In this document: piece by piece, positions 33,018 through 42,139 of the stretch
Layout: the number at the start of each line of letters is the position of its first letter
How positions within the stretch are numbered: the first letter of the stretch is position 1
NCBI GenBank assembly: GCA_027459645.1
Contig: DAIDHQ010000039.1
Coordinates: forward strand, 32,911-96,910
DNA: 64,000 bases
Direction of reading: 5' to 3'
From: Vulcanimicrobiota bacterium
Lineage (GTDB): Bacteria > Vulcanimicrobiota > Vulcanimicrobiia > Vulcanimicrobiales > Vulcanimicrobiaceae
Program-made: the position numbers and the translations under genes
Notes under the pieces: generated by a model
The model's database searches: none
Told to the model about the DNA's origin: nothing
The model's input: the letters and a program-made list of their open reading frames with translations, nothing else

Positions 33018-34168
33018 ACGTTCGCGAGTTCGGGCGCGGCTAAGGCCGAACGTAGATCGTCCAGCAGATCCTCGACGTCTTCGATGCCGACGGAAAGGCG
33101 CAGCAGTCCGTCGGTAACCCCGCGGCGCTCGCGGTCTTCCTTCGGGATGGAGCCGTGCGTCATGCGCGCCGGATGGCAAATCAGCGATTCCACGCCGCCG
33201 AGACTCTCGGCCAAGCTGAAGTATTTTAGCGTGTTTGCAAACGCGAGCGCGCGCGATTGCGGCCCTTTCAGGACGAAGGAGACCATGCCGCCGAAGCCGC
33301 TCATCTGGCGCTTCGCGAGTTCGTGTTGCGGATGCGACGCAAGCCCCGGATAAAAGACGCGGTCGACTTCCGGGTGCGCCTCCAGGAACTCCGCGACCGT
33401 TTGCGCGTTGAGCGCATGCTGGCGCATCCGTAACGCGAGCGTCTTCGCTCCGCGCATCGTGAGCCATGCATCGTGCGGCCCGGGAACGCCCCCGATGGCG
33501 TTTTGATGAAACTTGATGCTGTCGGCGATTGCTTTGTCGTTCGTGATGGCGACGCCGCCGACCACGTCGGAGTGTCCGCCGATGTACTTCGTCGTCGAGT
33601 GAACGACGACGTCGGCGCCCAGCGCGAGCGGCTGTTGGAAGTATGGAGATGCAAACGTATTATCGACGACGACCACTTGCCCGGCTTTACGCATCGAAAC
33701 GATGGCTGCAATGTCGATCAGCTTGAGCAGCGGATTCGTCGGTGTTTCGATCCAGAAGAGCTTCGTATTCGGCTTGATCGCGGCGCGCACGGCGGCGAGA
33801 TCGCTCATGTCGACGTAGGTGAATTCCAAGCCGTAGCGTTCGAGCACCCGTGTGAAGAGCCGATAGGTTCCCCCGTAGAGGTCGTCGGTGACGACGGCGT
33901 GATCGCCGGCCTGAAGCAGATTCAGCACCGCAGCGGTCGCGGCCATGCCGCTCGCAAACGCGTAGCCGTACTCGGCCCCTTCGAGAGATGCGAGCTGCTT
34001 TTCGAGCGCGAGGCGCGTCGGATTGATCGTACGGCTGTAGTCGAAGCCTTTGTGTTCGCCGACGGCGTCTTGCGTGTACGTCGAGGTCTGATAGACGGGA
34101 ACGATGGTCGCGCCGGTCGCCGGGTCGGCCTCCTGGCCGACGTGGATCGCTTTCGTGCTGAATTTCAT
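33014..34168 (-). CDS. Cystathionine gamma-synthase/gamma-lyase (PLP, Cys/Met metabolism)
   Basis: 384-aa Cys/Met-metabolism PLP enzyme. FSTKAIHVGQEADPATGAT at the N-terminus, YSRTINPTRLALEKQLASLE (phosphate-binding Tyr/Arg) and VVHSTTKYIGGHSDVVGG with the Schiff-base Lys (STTKY) are diagnostic. The C-terminus has LAESLGGVESLICHPARMTH. Sequence alone does not separate synthase from lyase. The neighbouring cystathionine beta-synthase suggests gamma-lyase in reverse transsulfuration (homocysteine to cysteine). ATGA overlap with the gene upstream in the operon. Confidence 0.92.
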   Translation of the reverse strand: MKFSTKAIHVGQEADPATGATIVPVYQTSTYTQDAVGEHKGFDYSRTINPTRLALEKQLASLEGAEYGYAFASGMAATAAVLNLLQAGDHAVVTDDLYGGTYRLFTRVLERYGLEFTYVDMSDLAAVRAAIKPNTKLFWIETPTNPLLKLIDIAAIVSMRKAGQVVVVDNTFASPYFQQPLALGADVVVHSTTKYIGGHSDVVGGVAITNDKAIADSIKFHQNAIGGVPGPHDAWLTMRGAKTLALRMRQHALNAQTVAEFLEAHPEVDRVFYPGLASHPQHELAKRQMSGFGGMVSFVLKGPQSRALAFANTLKYFSLAESLGGVESLICHPARMTHGSIPKEDRERRGVTDGLLRLSVGIEDVEDLLDDLRSALAAPELANV

Positions 34169-35430
34169 GGCGCTGATTGCTTCGAAAGAACCTCATACGG
34201 GCCTGCGAGAACGAAGAGACCGTTGCCGTTTTGGATGAGCCATTTCACGTAGTGGCCGTCGCTCGTGCGAAAGAGCAGCGTGCGCGCGGGCATGGTCGTG
34301 CAGCCGTACAGAATGCGTTCGACGCCAGGCGATTCGGGCGCGGCGCAGGGCTCGATCGCGTTGTCGTAGCGCTTCGCGTCGAGGACGGTGAATGCGTTGC
34401 GCCATGCCGATACCGTGAGATCCGGAAACTGCGGTCCTCGATATGCACCTCGCGCGGCGGCTCGCTTGGGGTCGTTCCCATTAGTCAGCAAGATGCCGCC
34501 ATGGGGCACCCACACGCTCGTGCAGTCGGCGAAGAGGTCGCTGCGCTGCCGATCGGTCGTAAACGTCAGCGTACCGTCGGGCGCAAATCGCACGCCACGG
34601 TGGCAGGGTAGGACGAGCGTGGCATAGGTGACGATAGGGATCGAGAAATCGCGATTGAGGGGAGCGCCGACGTGTGCCTGCAGGCTGGACGTTCCCGGTC
34701 GGACGCCGTGTAAGATGGCGGTATCGGCCAATCCAAAAGCGCCGAAGTGTTGTTGCGCGAGCGTGGCGGCCGTGCCGTAGATACGCCATGTAACCGCGGG
34801 CGGCCGATACGGGCGCGGCGAGACGTCGACCCGAACGCTGCCGAAGCTTTGAAAGAAACCGCCGGTACCTTTAGGCCACGGCATTTCCGTGAAGAGCTTC
34901 GACGCGGTGCCGTAGGTCGACGTTACTGGATCTGCGTAAGCGATGCGCGCGTTGAACGTGACTGCCTGCGTCGATCCGCCGATCGGTTTGACCGTGAGGT
35001 GCGAATTTGCCGTCGTGTGAGGCGGCGACCATGTGTCATCGTTACCGCTCGAATAGACGGGGATTTCAATGCGTTCGTTTACCGGCGCGCCGATTTCCGC
35101 GACGACGATGGTTTCGCCGCGTTTCTTGGGAACGACGAACGATTGCAGAAGGTCGGGGGCGGGAGTCGCCGCGGTATCACCCGGCATTTGTAACGTGTGC
35201 TGAAACGGCGTTTCCCGGCGCACGGCGACGATCGAAGGATTCAACGACATCCACCGGACGGCCGGCATGACGCCGGGCGCCGGTTCGATAGACAGTCGTA
35301 TCTGCGTGTAGAGCGGCGGAACGGGTGTCGGATTGCCGCCTAAAAAGCGGACCTGTGCGTGCAGCGGAAGGGCACACGGCGCGCGACCGCATTCGGCACG
35401 CACCGCGTAATGCACCGCCGCCGCTGGCAC
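34165..35430 (-). CDS. Unknown beta-rich protein inside the transsulfuration operon
   Basis: A 421-aa protein from GTG at 35430, two bases after the cystathionine beta-synthase stop, overlapping the next gene by ATGA. It looks beta-sandwich-like (RLSIEPAPGVMPAVRWMSLN, TVKPIGGSTQAVTFNARIAY) with several Cys. It could be an exported protein whose signal peptide is absent or mis-started. The coupling implies co-expression, but I see no enzymatic motif. No family recognised. Confidence 0.6.
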   Translation of the reverse strand: MPAAAVHYAVRAECGRAPCALPLHAQVRFLGGNPTPVPPLYTQIRLSIEPAPGVMPAVRWMSLNPSIVAVRRETPFQHTLQMPGDTAATPAPDLLQSFVVPKKRGETIVVAEIGAPVNERIEIPVYSSGNDDTWSPPHTTANSHLTVKPIGGSTQAVTFNARIAYADPVTSTYGTASKLFTEMPWPKGTGGFFQSFGSVRVDVSPRPYRPPAVTWRIYGTAATLAQQHFGAFGLADTAILHGVRPGTSSLQAHVGAPLNRDFSIPIVTYATLVLPCHRGVRFAPDGTLTFTTDRQRSDLFADCTSVWVPHGGILLTNGNDPKRAAARGAYRGPQFPDLTVSAWRNAFTVLDAKRYDNAIEPCAAPESPGVERILYGCTTMPARTLLFRTSDGHYVKWLIQNGNGLFVLAGPYEVLSKQSAP

Positions 35431-35432
35431 GG

Positions 35433-36818
35433 TTACACGATGGAAAGGAAGCTGATGATGTCCTGACGCGTGAGCACGCCGATCGGTTCGCCGTCATCGG
35501 TGACGACCACCGCGGGATTTGCAAGCGTCAAGAGTTTATAGGCTTGTTCGATCTCCGCGAACTGCTCGAGCTGCGGGAACGGGCGCCCCATCACGTCGCT
35601 GACCGGGCGATGGATGATGTCGGATCGATCGAAGACGGCCTGCATTACGCCCACGTCGTTGATGCTGCCGACCATCTCGTGTCCGGAAACGACCGGAATC
35701 TGCGAGATTTCGTATTCGCGCAGCAAATCCAGCGCGCGCTTGACCATGTCGTCGGGTTTGACGGTAATCATCGGTGGCAGCGGCGTCTTGCCGCGCAACA
35801 CGTCGCCGACGGTTGCTTTACGTTTGCCTTCGGAAAGGAAGCCGTTTGCGATCATCCACTCATCGTTGAAGATTTTCGACATGTAGCCGCGTCCGGAATC
35901 TGGAAAGACGACGACGACGATGGAGTCTTTCGGCAACGTCTTGGCAAGTTTCACGGCTGCAACCGCAGCGGTTCCCGAAGAACCACCGACGAGCAGTCCC
36001 TCTTCGCGCGCGATGCGTCGCGCCATCAAAAACGACTCACGATCCGAAACGCGCACGACTTCGTCGATCACCTTTAGATCGACGGTTTCCGGTAGGTAGT
36101 TCATGCCGATGCCTTCGACGGCATACGAGCGCGGTGTATCGCCGGAGTAGATCGACCCTTCGGGATCAGCGCCTACGACGTGCACTTTGGGGTTTTGATC
36201 CTTCAGGTAGCGCGCGGTTCCGGAAATCGTTCCGCCCGTACCGATGCCCGCGACGAAGTGCGTGATCGTGCCGCGCGTCTGCTCCCAAATCTCCGGCCCG
36301 GTCGAGCGGTAGTGCGCGTCGGGATTGTGGTGATTGTGGAACTGGTTCGGCTGGAACGCGCCCGGGATCTCGGACGAGAGCCGGTTCGCGACGCCGTAGT
36401 AGGATTCGGCCGAATCCGATGGCACGTTGCTCGGCGTGACCACCACTTCCGCGCCGTAGGCTTTGAGCAAGTCGATCTTTTCTTTCGACATCTTGTCCGG
36501 CATCACGAGGATGCACCGGTAGCCGCGAATGGCGGCGGCCATGGCCAAGCCCGAACCCGTGTTACCGCTCGTGGGCTCGACGATCGTTCCGCCCGGCTTC
36601 AGCTGCCCGGTCCGCTCGGCTTCGTCGAGCATGGCAACAGCGGGGCGATCCTTCACGCTGCCGCCGGGGTTCACGTACTCGACTTTGGCGAGGACCAGGC
36701 ACTCGGCGCCGTCGGTCACCTTGTTCAGCTTGACCAGCGGCGTGTGGCCGATTGCAGCTAGAGCGTTTTCGCAGTATTGGGGACCGGTAGCCCGGTCGCT
36801 CGGAACGGTCGTGGACAT
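35433..36818 (-). CDS. cbs: Cystathionine beta-synthase
   Basis: 461 aa from ATG at 36818; 33 further upstream residues are open but lack family similarity. The PLP domain has AAIGHTPLVKL, YVNPGGSVKDRPA (Schiff-base Lys), IVEPTSGNTGSG and AGIGTGGTISG (phosphate loop). Two C-terminal CBS modules follow (LPPMITVKPDD, then VVVTDDGEPIGVLTRQDI), typical of regulated enzymes sensing adenosyl ligands. It condenses serine with homocysteine. It heads an operon ending in the gamma-lyase-type gene. Confidence 0.93.
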   Translation of the reverse strand: MSTTVPSDRATGPQYCENALAAIGHTPLVKLNKVTDGAECLVLAKVEYVNPGGSVKDRPAVAMLDEAERTGQLKPGGTIVEPTSGNTGSGLAMAAAIRGYRCILVMPDKMSKEKIDLLKAYGAEVVVTPSNVPSDSAESYYGVANRLSSEIPGAFQPNQFHNHHNPDAHYRSTGPEIWEQTRGTITHFVAGIGTGGTISGTARYLKDQNPKVHVVGADPEGSIYSGDTPRSYAVEGIGMNYLPETVDLKVIDEVVRVSDRESFLMARRIAREEGLLVGGSSGTAAVAAVKLAKTLPKDSIVVVVFPDSGRGYMSKIFNDEWMIANGFLSEGKRKATVGDVLRGKTPLPPMITVKPDDMVKRALDLLREYEISQIPVVSGHEMVGSINDVGVMQAVFDRSDIIHRPVSDVMGRPFPQLEQFAEIEQAYKLLTLANPAVVVTDDGEPIGVLTRQDIISFLSIV

Positions 36819-36871
36819 GAGCGGCTCGCTTCCATGTAACGAGGTGACGGACCTACGCGATAGAACGTTTG

Positions 36872-37222
36872 ATGAGTATGAGAAACGTCGTTCGAGCTTT
36901 CGTCGCCGGCATTGCATTTGCCGTCACATTGGCGGGGTGCGACAACGGCGATTTGCCGCCTGGGACGCAATTTTCCAGCATGCAGGGTCAGGTGCTCGAC
37001 GCTACCACGCACCAGCCGATCGCGAACGCGACCGTTATCGTGGATACCGTCCTTACGACGACGACCGACGCAAACGGTGCGTTCACGATCGCCAAAGTGC
37101 CCAGCGGCATCGTCGATTACGTCGTGCGCGCCAAGGGCTATTCCGACGTATCGGCCAGTTCGAATGCCGAGCCCGGGAAGCCGTTCACGCTCAACGTCTC
37201 GATGCAGCCACCGCAGCCTTAG
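36872..37222 (+). CDS. Lipoprotein with carboxypeptidase regulatory-like domain
   Basis: About 116 aa; starts at 36869 (TTG), 36872 or 36878 are possible. A lipobox-type VTLAGC ends the signal segment. The mature domain has VLDATTHQPIANATVIVDT, then TTDANGAFTIAKVPSGIVDY, the fold of carboxypeptidase-D regulatory-like domains used in extracellular binding proteins. Divergent from cbs with 53 bases between. Its 3' end overlaps yvcK convergently. Confidence 0.8.
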   Translation: MSMRNVVRAFVAGIAFAVTLAGCDNGDLPPGTQFSSMQGQVLDATTHQPIANATVIVDTVLTTTTDANGAFTIAKVPSGIVDYVVRAKGYSDVSASSNAEPGKPFTLNVSMQPPQP

Positions 37223-38540
37223 CATACGCGCTCGCCGGTTTTACGAACGTCGCGCGCTCGGCAACGGCGCGCTCGATCACGTCGATCACGACTTCCGCAA
37301 GCCGGTCGGAATCGTGGCGCACCTTTTCGTTTTCGCTGATCATGTCGGCCTTGACGGCGTCTAAGCCCATCGCTTCGATGCGGTCGATGTCGGGCGTCAC
37401 CGGAACCTGACCCTCCTCCGCATACGTCTGCCGCAGCTTTTGGGGAGGCTCGTCGTTGACGACGACGTATTCGCAGACGCGCGCGCCCGCGTTGTCGAAG
37501 AGCGCCTCGACGTGCTGCGCCGCCGTCATGTTCGTCGTTTCTCCCGGCTGCGTCATGACGTTGCACACGTAGATCTTCACGCCGCGCGCGCGTGCGACTT
37601 CTTCGGTGATTTGCGCGATCAAGAAGTTCGGGAGAATCGACGTGAAGAGCGATCCCGGTCCCAGGACGATCGCGTCGGCTTTACGGATGGCTTCGAGCGC
37701 TTCATCGAGCGGCGCAACTTGCGGCGGATCGAAGAAGACGCGCCGAATCGGGCGCAGCGCCTTTGGGATATTCGATTCGCCTTCGACGATCGTGCCGTCG
37801 TCGAGTTCGGCGCAGAGACGCACGATCGAAAGGGTCGCGGGCAGCACACGGCCGACGATGTTGAGCACGCGGCTCGACTCTTTGATCGCCTTATCGAAAT
37901 TCCCGGTGATGCCGGTCATGGCTGCGAGAAACAAGTTCCCGAACGAATGTCCGATGAGGCCTTCACCCTCTTCGAAACGGTAGCGGAAGAGATCGGTCAC
38001 GAGCGCTTCGTCGTCGGCAAGCGCGACGAGGCAGTTGCGTACGTCGCCGGGCGGCAAGACGCCGAGTTCTTTCTGCAGGCGTCCCGACGAACCGCCGTCG
38101 TCGCTTACCGTAACGATGGCCGTCAAATTCCGGGTGCGGCGTTTGAGTCCGCGCAGCAATGTGGAAAGCCCGGTGCCGCCGCCGATCGCGACGATGTTGT
38201 AGCCTTGCTCCAAGCGTCGGCCCATCAGCGTGTCGATCAGACGCGCGTTCCCGCCGCTCGATGCAGCTCGCACGATCGACGCAAACCACTGCCGCGTTCC
38301 AACGACGATGAGGACCGCGCCGATCGTAACGAAGATGTAGGTGAGATACGACGGCGAGAAATAGTCGTTGACGAGGTTGTCGACGATCTCGTTGAACGGA
38401 AAGGTCGCCCCCTCCGCGAGAAACCAGCGGTCGACCCCGTTAATGAGCACCACCCATCCGATGAGTGCAAGCAGCAGCCAGCGCTTGACGCCGATGCCGG
38501 GGAGCAGCCACTGCAAGGGCTTCATGACGCGCGAGCGCAT
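37191..38540 (-). CDS. yvcK: YvcK/CofD-like protein with N-terminal membrane helices
   Basis: 449 aa. Two transmembrane helices occupy roughly residues 18-40 and 62-85, before the cytoplasmic domain. The YvcK core has VAIGGGTGLSTLLRGLKRRT, VSDDGGSSGRLQKELG, GHSFGNLFLAAMT and GPGSLFTSILPNFL. YvcK-type proteins bind UDP-sugars and control carbon flow or cell wall synthesis. It overlaps rapZ by one base, the conserved yvcJ-yvcK order, but no WhiA gene follows. Confidence 0.9.
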   Translation of the reverse strand: MRSRVMKPLQWLLPGIGVKRWLLLALIGWVVLINGVDRWFLAEGATFPFNEIVDNLVNDYFSPSYLTYIFVTIGAVLIVVGTRQWFASIVRAASSGGNARLIDTLMGRRLEQGYNIVAIGGGTGLSTLLRGLKRRTRNLTAIVTVSDDGGSSGRLQKELGVLPPGDVRNCLVALADDEALVTDLFRYRFEEGEGLIGHSFGNLFLAAMTGITGNFDKAIKESSRVLNIVGRVLPATLSIVRLCAELDDGTIVEGESNIPKALRPIRRVFFDPPQVAPLDEALEAIRKADAIVLGPGSLFTSILPNFLIAQITEEVARARGVKIYVCNVMTQPGETTNMTAAQHVEALFDNAGARVCEYVVVNDEPPQKLRQTYAEEGQVPVTPDIDRIEAMGLDAVKADMISENEKVRHDSDRLAEVVIDVIERAVAERATFVKPASAYAKAAVAASRR

Positions 38541-39397
38541 CAGCGTGCCACGTCCCGCGGATCCAGCGCCGGCGCAAGCCGCTCGTTGCGCGCGAAGTGT
38601 TCGAACAGACGCCGGGCAACATAAACGGAGCGATGACGGCCGCCGGTGCAGCCGATCCCGATCGTCAATTGCGCCTTCCCTTCGGCTATATACCTCGGGA
38701 TCAAAAAGTCCATGACGTCGATCAATTTCGCCACGAACGGCTCACATGCTGCGTCGGCCTCGATGAAGGCCGCCACGCGAGCATCGTCTCCGGTAAGCGG
38801 CCGAAGCATGTCGTCGTAGTTCGGATTGCGCAGGAAGCGCACGTCGAAGAGCAGATCGAGGTCGAGCGGCAGGCCGTATTTGAAGCCGAAGGGTACCAGC
38901 GTGACGGCGAGCGAGGAGCCGTCGCCCGGTGTGAAGGAGGCCGCCAGCCGTTCTTTCAGATCGCCGTGGTTCAGGGTCGTCGTGTCGATCGCCATCGTGG
39001 CTCGCTCGCGCAGCGGCAGCAGCGCGACGCGTTCTGCGGCGATTGCGTCGCGAAGCGAACCGACCGCCGCGTAGGGATGGCGCCTGCGCGTTTCGCTGAA
39101 ACGCCGGACCAGCGCGTCGTTGCGCGCCTCCATGTAAACGAGCGAAACGTCGCGGCTCTTCGCGGCGCGGTCGATGGCTTGCAGTGCATCGCCCAAGGCG
39201 TCGTCGCCGTGCGAGTCGAGCGTGACCGCGACATCGTCGATGCCGGCTTCGTCCAGCACGCGCAATGTTTGATCTAGCGCAGCCGGAGGAAGGTGTTCAA
39301 CACAGTAAAAGCCCAAGTCTTCAAAGGTCTTCATCGCTTGACTCTTCCCGGCTCCGGAAAGGCCGGCGACGAAGACGACGCGCGGAGCCGTCACCAT
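38540..39397 (-). CDS. rapZ: RNase adapter RapZ / YvcJ nucleotide-binding protein
   Basis: 285 aa. Walker A is VAGLSGAGKSQAMKTFEDLG. Later blocks: FFDVRFLRNPNY-type segment (LFDVRFLRNPNYDDMLRPLT), AKLIDVMDFLIPRY and IGCTGGRHRSVYVARRL, all RapZ signatures. In Proteobacteria RapZ controls amino-sugar synthesis through sRNA decay; elsewhere YvcJ acts with YvcK. ATG at 39397 is close to the divergent DUF2203 gene. Confidence 0.93.
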   Translation of the reverse strand: MVTAPRVVFVAGLSGAGKSQAMKTFEDLGFYCVEHLPPAALDQTLRVLDEAGIDDVAVTLDSHGDDALGDALQAIDRAAKSRDVSLVYMEARNDALVRRFSETRRRHPYAAVGSLRDAIAAERVALLPLRERATMAIDTTTLNHGDLKERLAASFTPGDGSSLAVTLVPFGFKYGLPLDLDLLFDVRFLRNPNYDDMLRPLTGDDARVAAFIEADAACEPFVAKLIDVMDFLIPRYIAEGKAQLTIGIGCTGGRHRSVYVARRLFEHFARNERLAPALDPRDVAR

Positions 39398-39421
39398 GGG
39401 CAGAGGGAGCGTTTAACGAGC

Positions 39422-39820
39422 ATGAAGTTCTTTTCGCCTGAACGGGCCAACGCCCTCATCCCGAAGCTCGCGCCCTTGGTCGAGGAGCTTCTGGAGAAGC
39501 GGCGCGACCTGGCCATCAAGCTGCTCGAGAACGACCCGGCCCTGCGCAGCAACGCGAGCCTCCCTGGCACGCGCCTTGCCACGCCGCGTTCCCCGTTTCC
39601 GCCGCCGAGGTTCGGCGATCTGAAAAGCGAGATCGTGCGCTTGATCCACCGGATCGAGTCGTACGGATGCATCGTGAAAGACATCGATTTGGGAACCGTC
39701 GACTTCCCGTCGACCCGAGGCGGCGAAGCCGTCTACCTATGCTGGAAAGCAGGCGAGAGCGCGGTCGAGCATTGGCACGGAACCGACGAAGGCTTCGCCG
39801 AGCGGCGCCCTTTGAAATAA
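39422..39820 (+). CDS. DUF2203-family protein
   Basis: 132 aa from ATG at 39422, chosen over an upstream in-frame start that would overlap rapZ. MKFFSPERANALIPKLAPLV matches the DUF2203 start. The C-terminus has GCIVKDIDLGTVDFPSTRGG and YLCWKAGESAVEHWHGTDEG, the conserved end of the family. Function of the family unknown; cytoplasmic. Confidence 0.88.
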   Translation: MKFFSPERANALIPKLAPLVEELLEKRRDLAIKLLENDPALRSNASLPGTRLATPRSPFPPPRFGDLKSEIVRLIHRIESYGCIVKDIDLGTVDFPSTRGGEAVYLCWKAGESAVEHWHGTDEGFAERRPLK

Positions 39821-39835
39821 GGGCGCCGAGCGCCC

Positions 39836-40240
39836 TTACGCTTTTGTAGCGCTCGCTTCGACCGGAACGAAATCTTCCGCTAAGCCCTGCAGACGCACGT
39901 CGCCGAATTCCGCCATGTAGGCGCCGTTCTCGACGCTCGTGATCTCGCCGATTTCCGGCACGCTTGCAAGCTGCGGAATCTTTGCGCGAATCTCGTCCGG
40001 AATGCGCACCTTGTCGCCAACACTCAGCGCGCTGCCGTCGAAGAGTGCGTTCAATCCCTCGAGCAGCATCGGAAGCGGAATGCCGTAATCTTCGCTGATC
40101 CCCGCGATGGTGTGGGTTTCGCTAATGGCACAATTCGAGCATCCGCCGAGATGGAAACGCGCGAAGACGCGGCGCGCTCCGGCATGCAGCGCGAAGGCTT
40201 GGTCGACGGTCATTTCGGGGGTAAAGCGTTGTTCGTTCAC
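39836..40240 (-). CDS. DUF1858 / hybrid-cluster-associated redox disulfide domain protein
   Basis: 134 aa from GTG at 40240, with an AGGAG site 6 bases upstream. RFTPEMTVDQAFALHAGARR and a conserved GGCSNC motif are typical of DUF1858, a small domain proposed to form a redox disulfide or bind metal. A C-terminal beta region (VENGAYMAEFGDVRLQGL) is an extension of unknown use. The upstream open frame is not coding because the strong ribosome site fixes this start. Confidence 0.8.
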   Translation of the reverse strand: MNEQRFTPEMTVDQAFALHAGARRVFARFHLGGCSNCAISETHTIAGISEDYGIPLPMLLEGLNALFDGSALSVGDKVRIPDEIRAKIPQLASVPEIGEITSVENGAYMAEFGDVRLQGLAEDFVPVEASATKA

Positions 40241-40268
40241 GGTGGCTCCTGAGCGGTTGTCTCCCATA

Positions 40269-42041
40269 TCATTGGCTAGAACGTACGGGCGGCCCCGCCG
40301 GTTGCGCGCGGTCTTGCGGCGCCACCAGCGACGAAAGGCGCAGCCGCACCGCTGGCGGCAGCTCGCCGTCGGCGCTGAGGAAGGCGAGCTCTGCCTCGAT
40401 TCGGGCAATCCGCAGCGAGTCCAGTGCGATGCCCGCGTCGCGCGCCAGAACGCGCAGGGCGTCGCGTTCGTCGGGCGCGAGCGACTCGTGAGAAAGCTTC
40501 GTACCGCACGCCAGAAAGCCGGCGAGCTGTCCGCGTACCATCATCGGGAACGCGTCGTCGCCGCAGAGACGGGAATCCATAAACGCTTGTCCGTGCACGG
40601 GGTTATGCCACGTGCGCATGGCCAGCACCGCCTCGTCGTTTTCGTCGAGCGCGGTCGCATTCGGAAGCGTGGAATAGAGCGCGAGGTAGAGGCCGTTGCG
40701 CCGGGCGTAAAATGCGGCGCCGGTCAATCGCGCGTTGCGCTGTGCGACTTCGACCGTGCGTTTAACCAGCACGTCGGCATCGGTGATCAGCGCTGCTTCT
40801 TGCGCGAACCGGCGGATAGCCTCTTCTGCCAAATGACGATCGCGGAAGAAGAAGTCGTCGACGTGCGCGTCGACGCGCGCGTGCACGAAGCGAACCGAGA
40901 GCCCAAGCGCGAGCGCGCCTCCGAGTTGCAAGAGGACGGAAGTGCGCGAATTGCTTTCGACGAGGTGCGAGAGCAGCCACTCGAAGATAATAAACGCGCC
41001 GACGACGATCACCGAAACGATCGAATAGACCAGGGCGCGATTTACGACGAACGTGATGTCGAGGACCCGATGGCGCAGGATCACGTAGGCGAGACCGAAT
41101 GGGATCGTGATAATCGTCAGCGCGAGCGGCTGCGCGTCATTGGGGTTTACGCCCACGATTGCTGCCAACAACAGGAGGACGATACCGGATAAACCCACGG
41201 CAAACGTTCCCAGCACCCACCGCATGCGCGCCCGTTCTCCGGCGCTTGCGTTTCGATACGAGAGCATCAGCGAAACGATCGCTGCGCCGACGGTTGCGAG
41301 ATAGAGGAGCACGTATGTGGATCCAAGACCCGACCCCACGCCCCCGCGGGCGTAATCGACGACGACGGCGCCGAGGGCGACGGCCGCGATAACGACGGTA
41401 AGGGCCGGTAAGAGCCGGCGCATCCATTGCCGGAAGCCGCGATCGGCCGTCTGAGGGAAATAACACGAAAACGCGTACACGCCCACGGCCGTGAGTGCGA
41501 CGAAGATTTGGTTGAGCAGCAGCGCGGCTGCGCGCAGCGGCAGCGCTCGGAAGATCACTGGGTCGAAGTCGATTGCAGCACCGAAGGCAACGAGAAAGAC
41601 TGCGAGCGCTCGCGCCGCGGGATCGTCTGCTTTACGCCAGATGATCAGAATCGCCATCGCGACAAAGGCGAGCTTCGCAAGAAGGAACGTAATTAAGAAC
41701 GCGACGTTCGTCGTGCTTAGTTTACTCGCGGCAGTCGCCGTTAAAACGACGTCTCGCGTTCCGTCGTGAAACACTATCCGGTCGCCCGGCGCGGTGCTGG
41801 AGAGCTTCAACACGTTCGCGGGGCTTGGATCGTACCGTAAGGTGTCCCCCGCGCGCACGCCCGCGCCTGAAGCCGGCGGCTTAACGGCGGTGACGTGAAA
41901 GACCCCCGGCTGCGTGCGATCGGAGCTCCCATCCAAACCGAACGTTCCGCCGGCGTCGCGGAAATGGATCACGATGATCGCGAGGCTGACCAATGCGATC
42001 GCTGCAATAACGCCTACGAGCCCTTGCCAAAACCGAGCCAT
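40269..42041 (-). CDS. Multi-span membrane sensor with PDZ-like and GAF domains, no kinase
   Basis: 590 aa. One N-terminal helix, then a PDZ-like periplasmic region (PPASGAGVRAGDTLRYDPS), about seven membrane spans between 110 and 345, then a linker with charged helices. A GAF-like cytoplasmic domain occupies about 425-560 (TGAAFYARRNGLYLALYSTL). Acidobacterial-type sensor kinases have this front end plus a histidine kinase, but here the protein ends without one. It may signal to a separate kinase or be a receptor for another output. Confidence 0.7.
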   Translation of the reverse strand: MARFWQGLVGVIAAIALVSLAIIVIHFRDAGGTFGLDGSSDRTQPGVFHVTAVKPPASGAGVRAGDTLRYDPSPANVLKLSSTAPGDRIVFHDGTRDVVLTATAASKLSTTNVAFLITFLLAKLAFVAMAILIIWRKADDPAARALAVFLVAFGAAIDFDPVIFRALPLRAAALLLNQIFVALTAVGVYAFSCYFPQTADRGFRQWMRRLLPALTVVIAAVALGAVVVDYARGGVGSGLGSTYVLLYLATVGAAIVSLMLSYRNASAGERARMRWVLGTFAVGLSGIVLLLLAAIVGVNPNDAQPLALTIITIPFGLAYVILRHRVLDITFVVNRALVYSIVSVIVVGAFIIFEWLLSHLVESNSRTSVLLQLGGALALGLSVRFVHARVDAHVDDFFFRDRHLAEEAIRRFAQEAALITDADVLVKRTVEVAQRNARLTGAAFYARRNGLYLALYSTLPNATALDENDEAVLAMRTWHNPVHGQAFMDSRLCGDDAFPMMVRGQLAGFLACGTKLSHESLAPDERDALRVLARDAGIALDSLRIARIEAELAFLSADGELPPAVRLRLSSLVAPQDRAQPAGPPVRSSQ

Positions 42042-42051
42042 GTCCGGAAAT

Positions 42052-42080
42052 TGGCGAGAAGTGCGAAGTACGCCTATAAG
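42052..42080. repeat. 29-bp direct repeat, outer copy of the rnpB 3' end
   Basis: Identical to 42140-42168, 88 bp away. The sequence is the terminal strand of rnpB plus flank. Between the copies lie hairpins GCGCGCTTACGCGCGC and GAGCCCTTCGGGCTC. Confidence 0.9.
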
Positions 42081-42139
42081 AGCGTTCCTCGCGCGCTTAC
42101 GCGCGCTGCGGTACGCTCGAGCCCTTCGGGCTCTATGGC

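Noticed and set aside
37440..38624. 394-aa open frame on the + strand
   Set aside because: Antisense to yvcK, a clear family match. Arg/Asp-rich shadow without domain signature.
40107..41192. 361-aa open frame on the + strand
   Set aside because: Antisense to the membrane GAF protein and DUF1858 gene; Arg/Gln-rich shadow.
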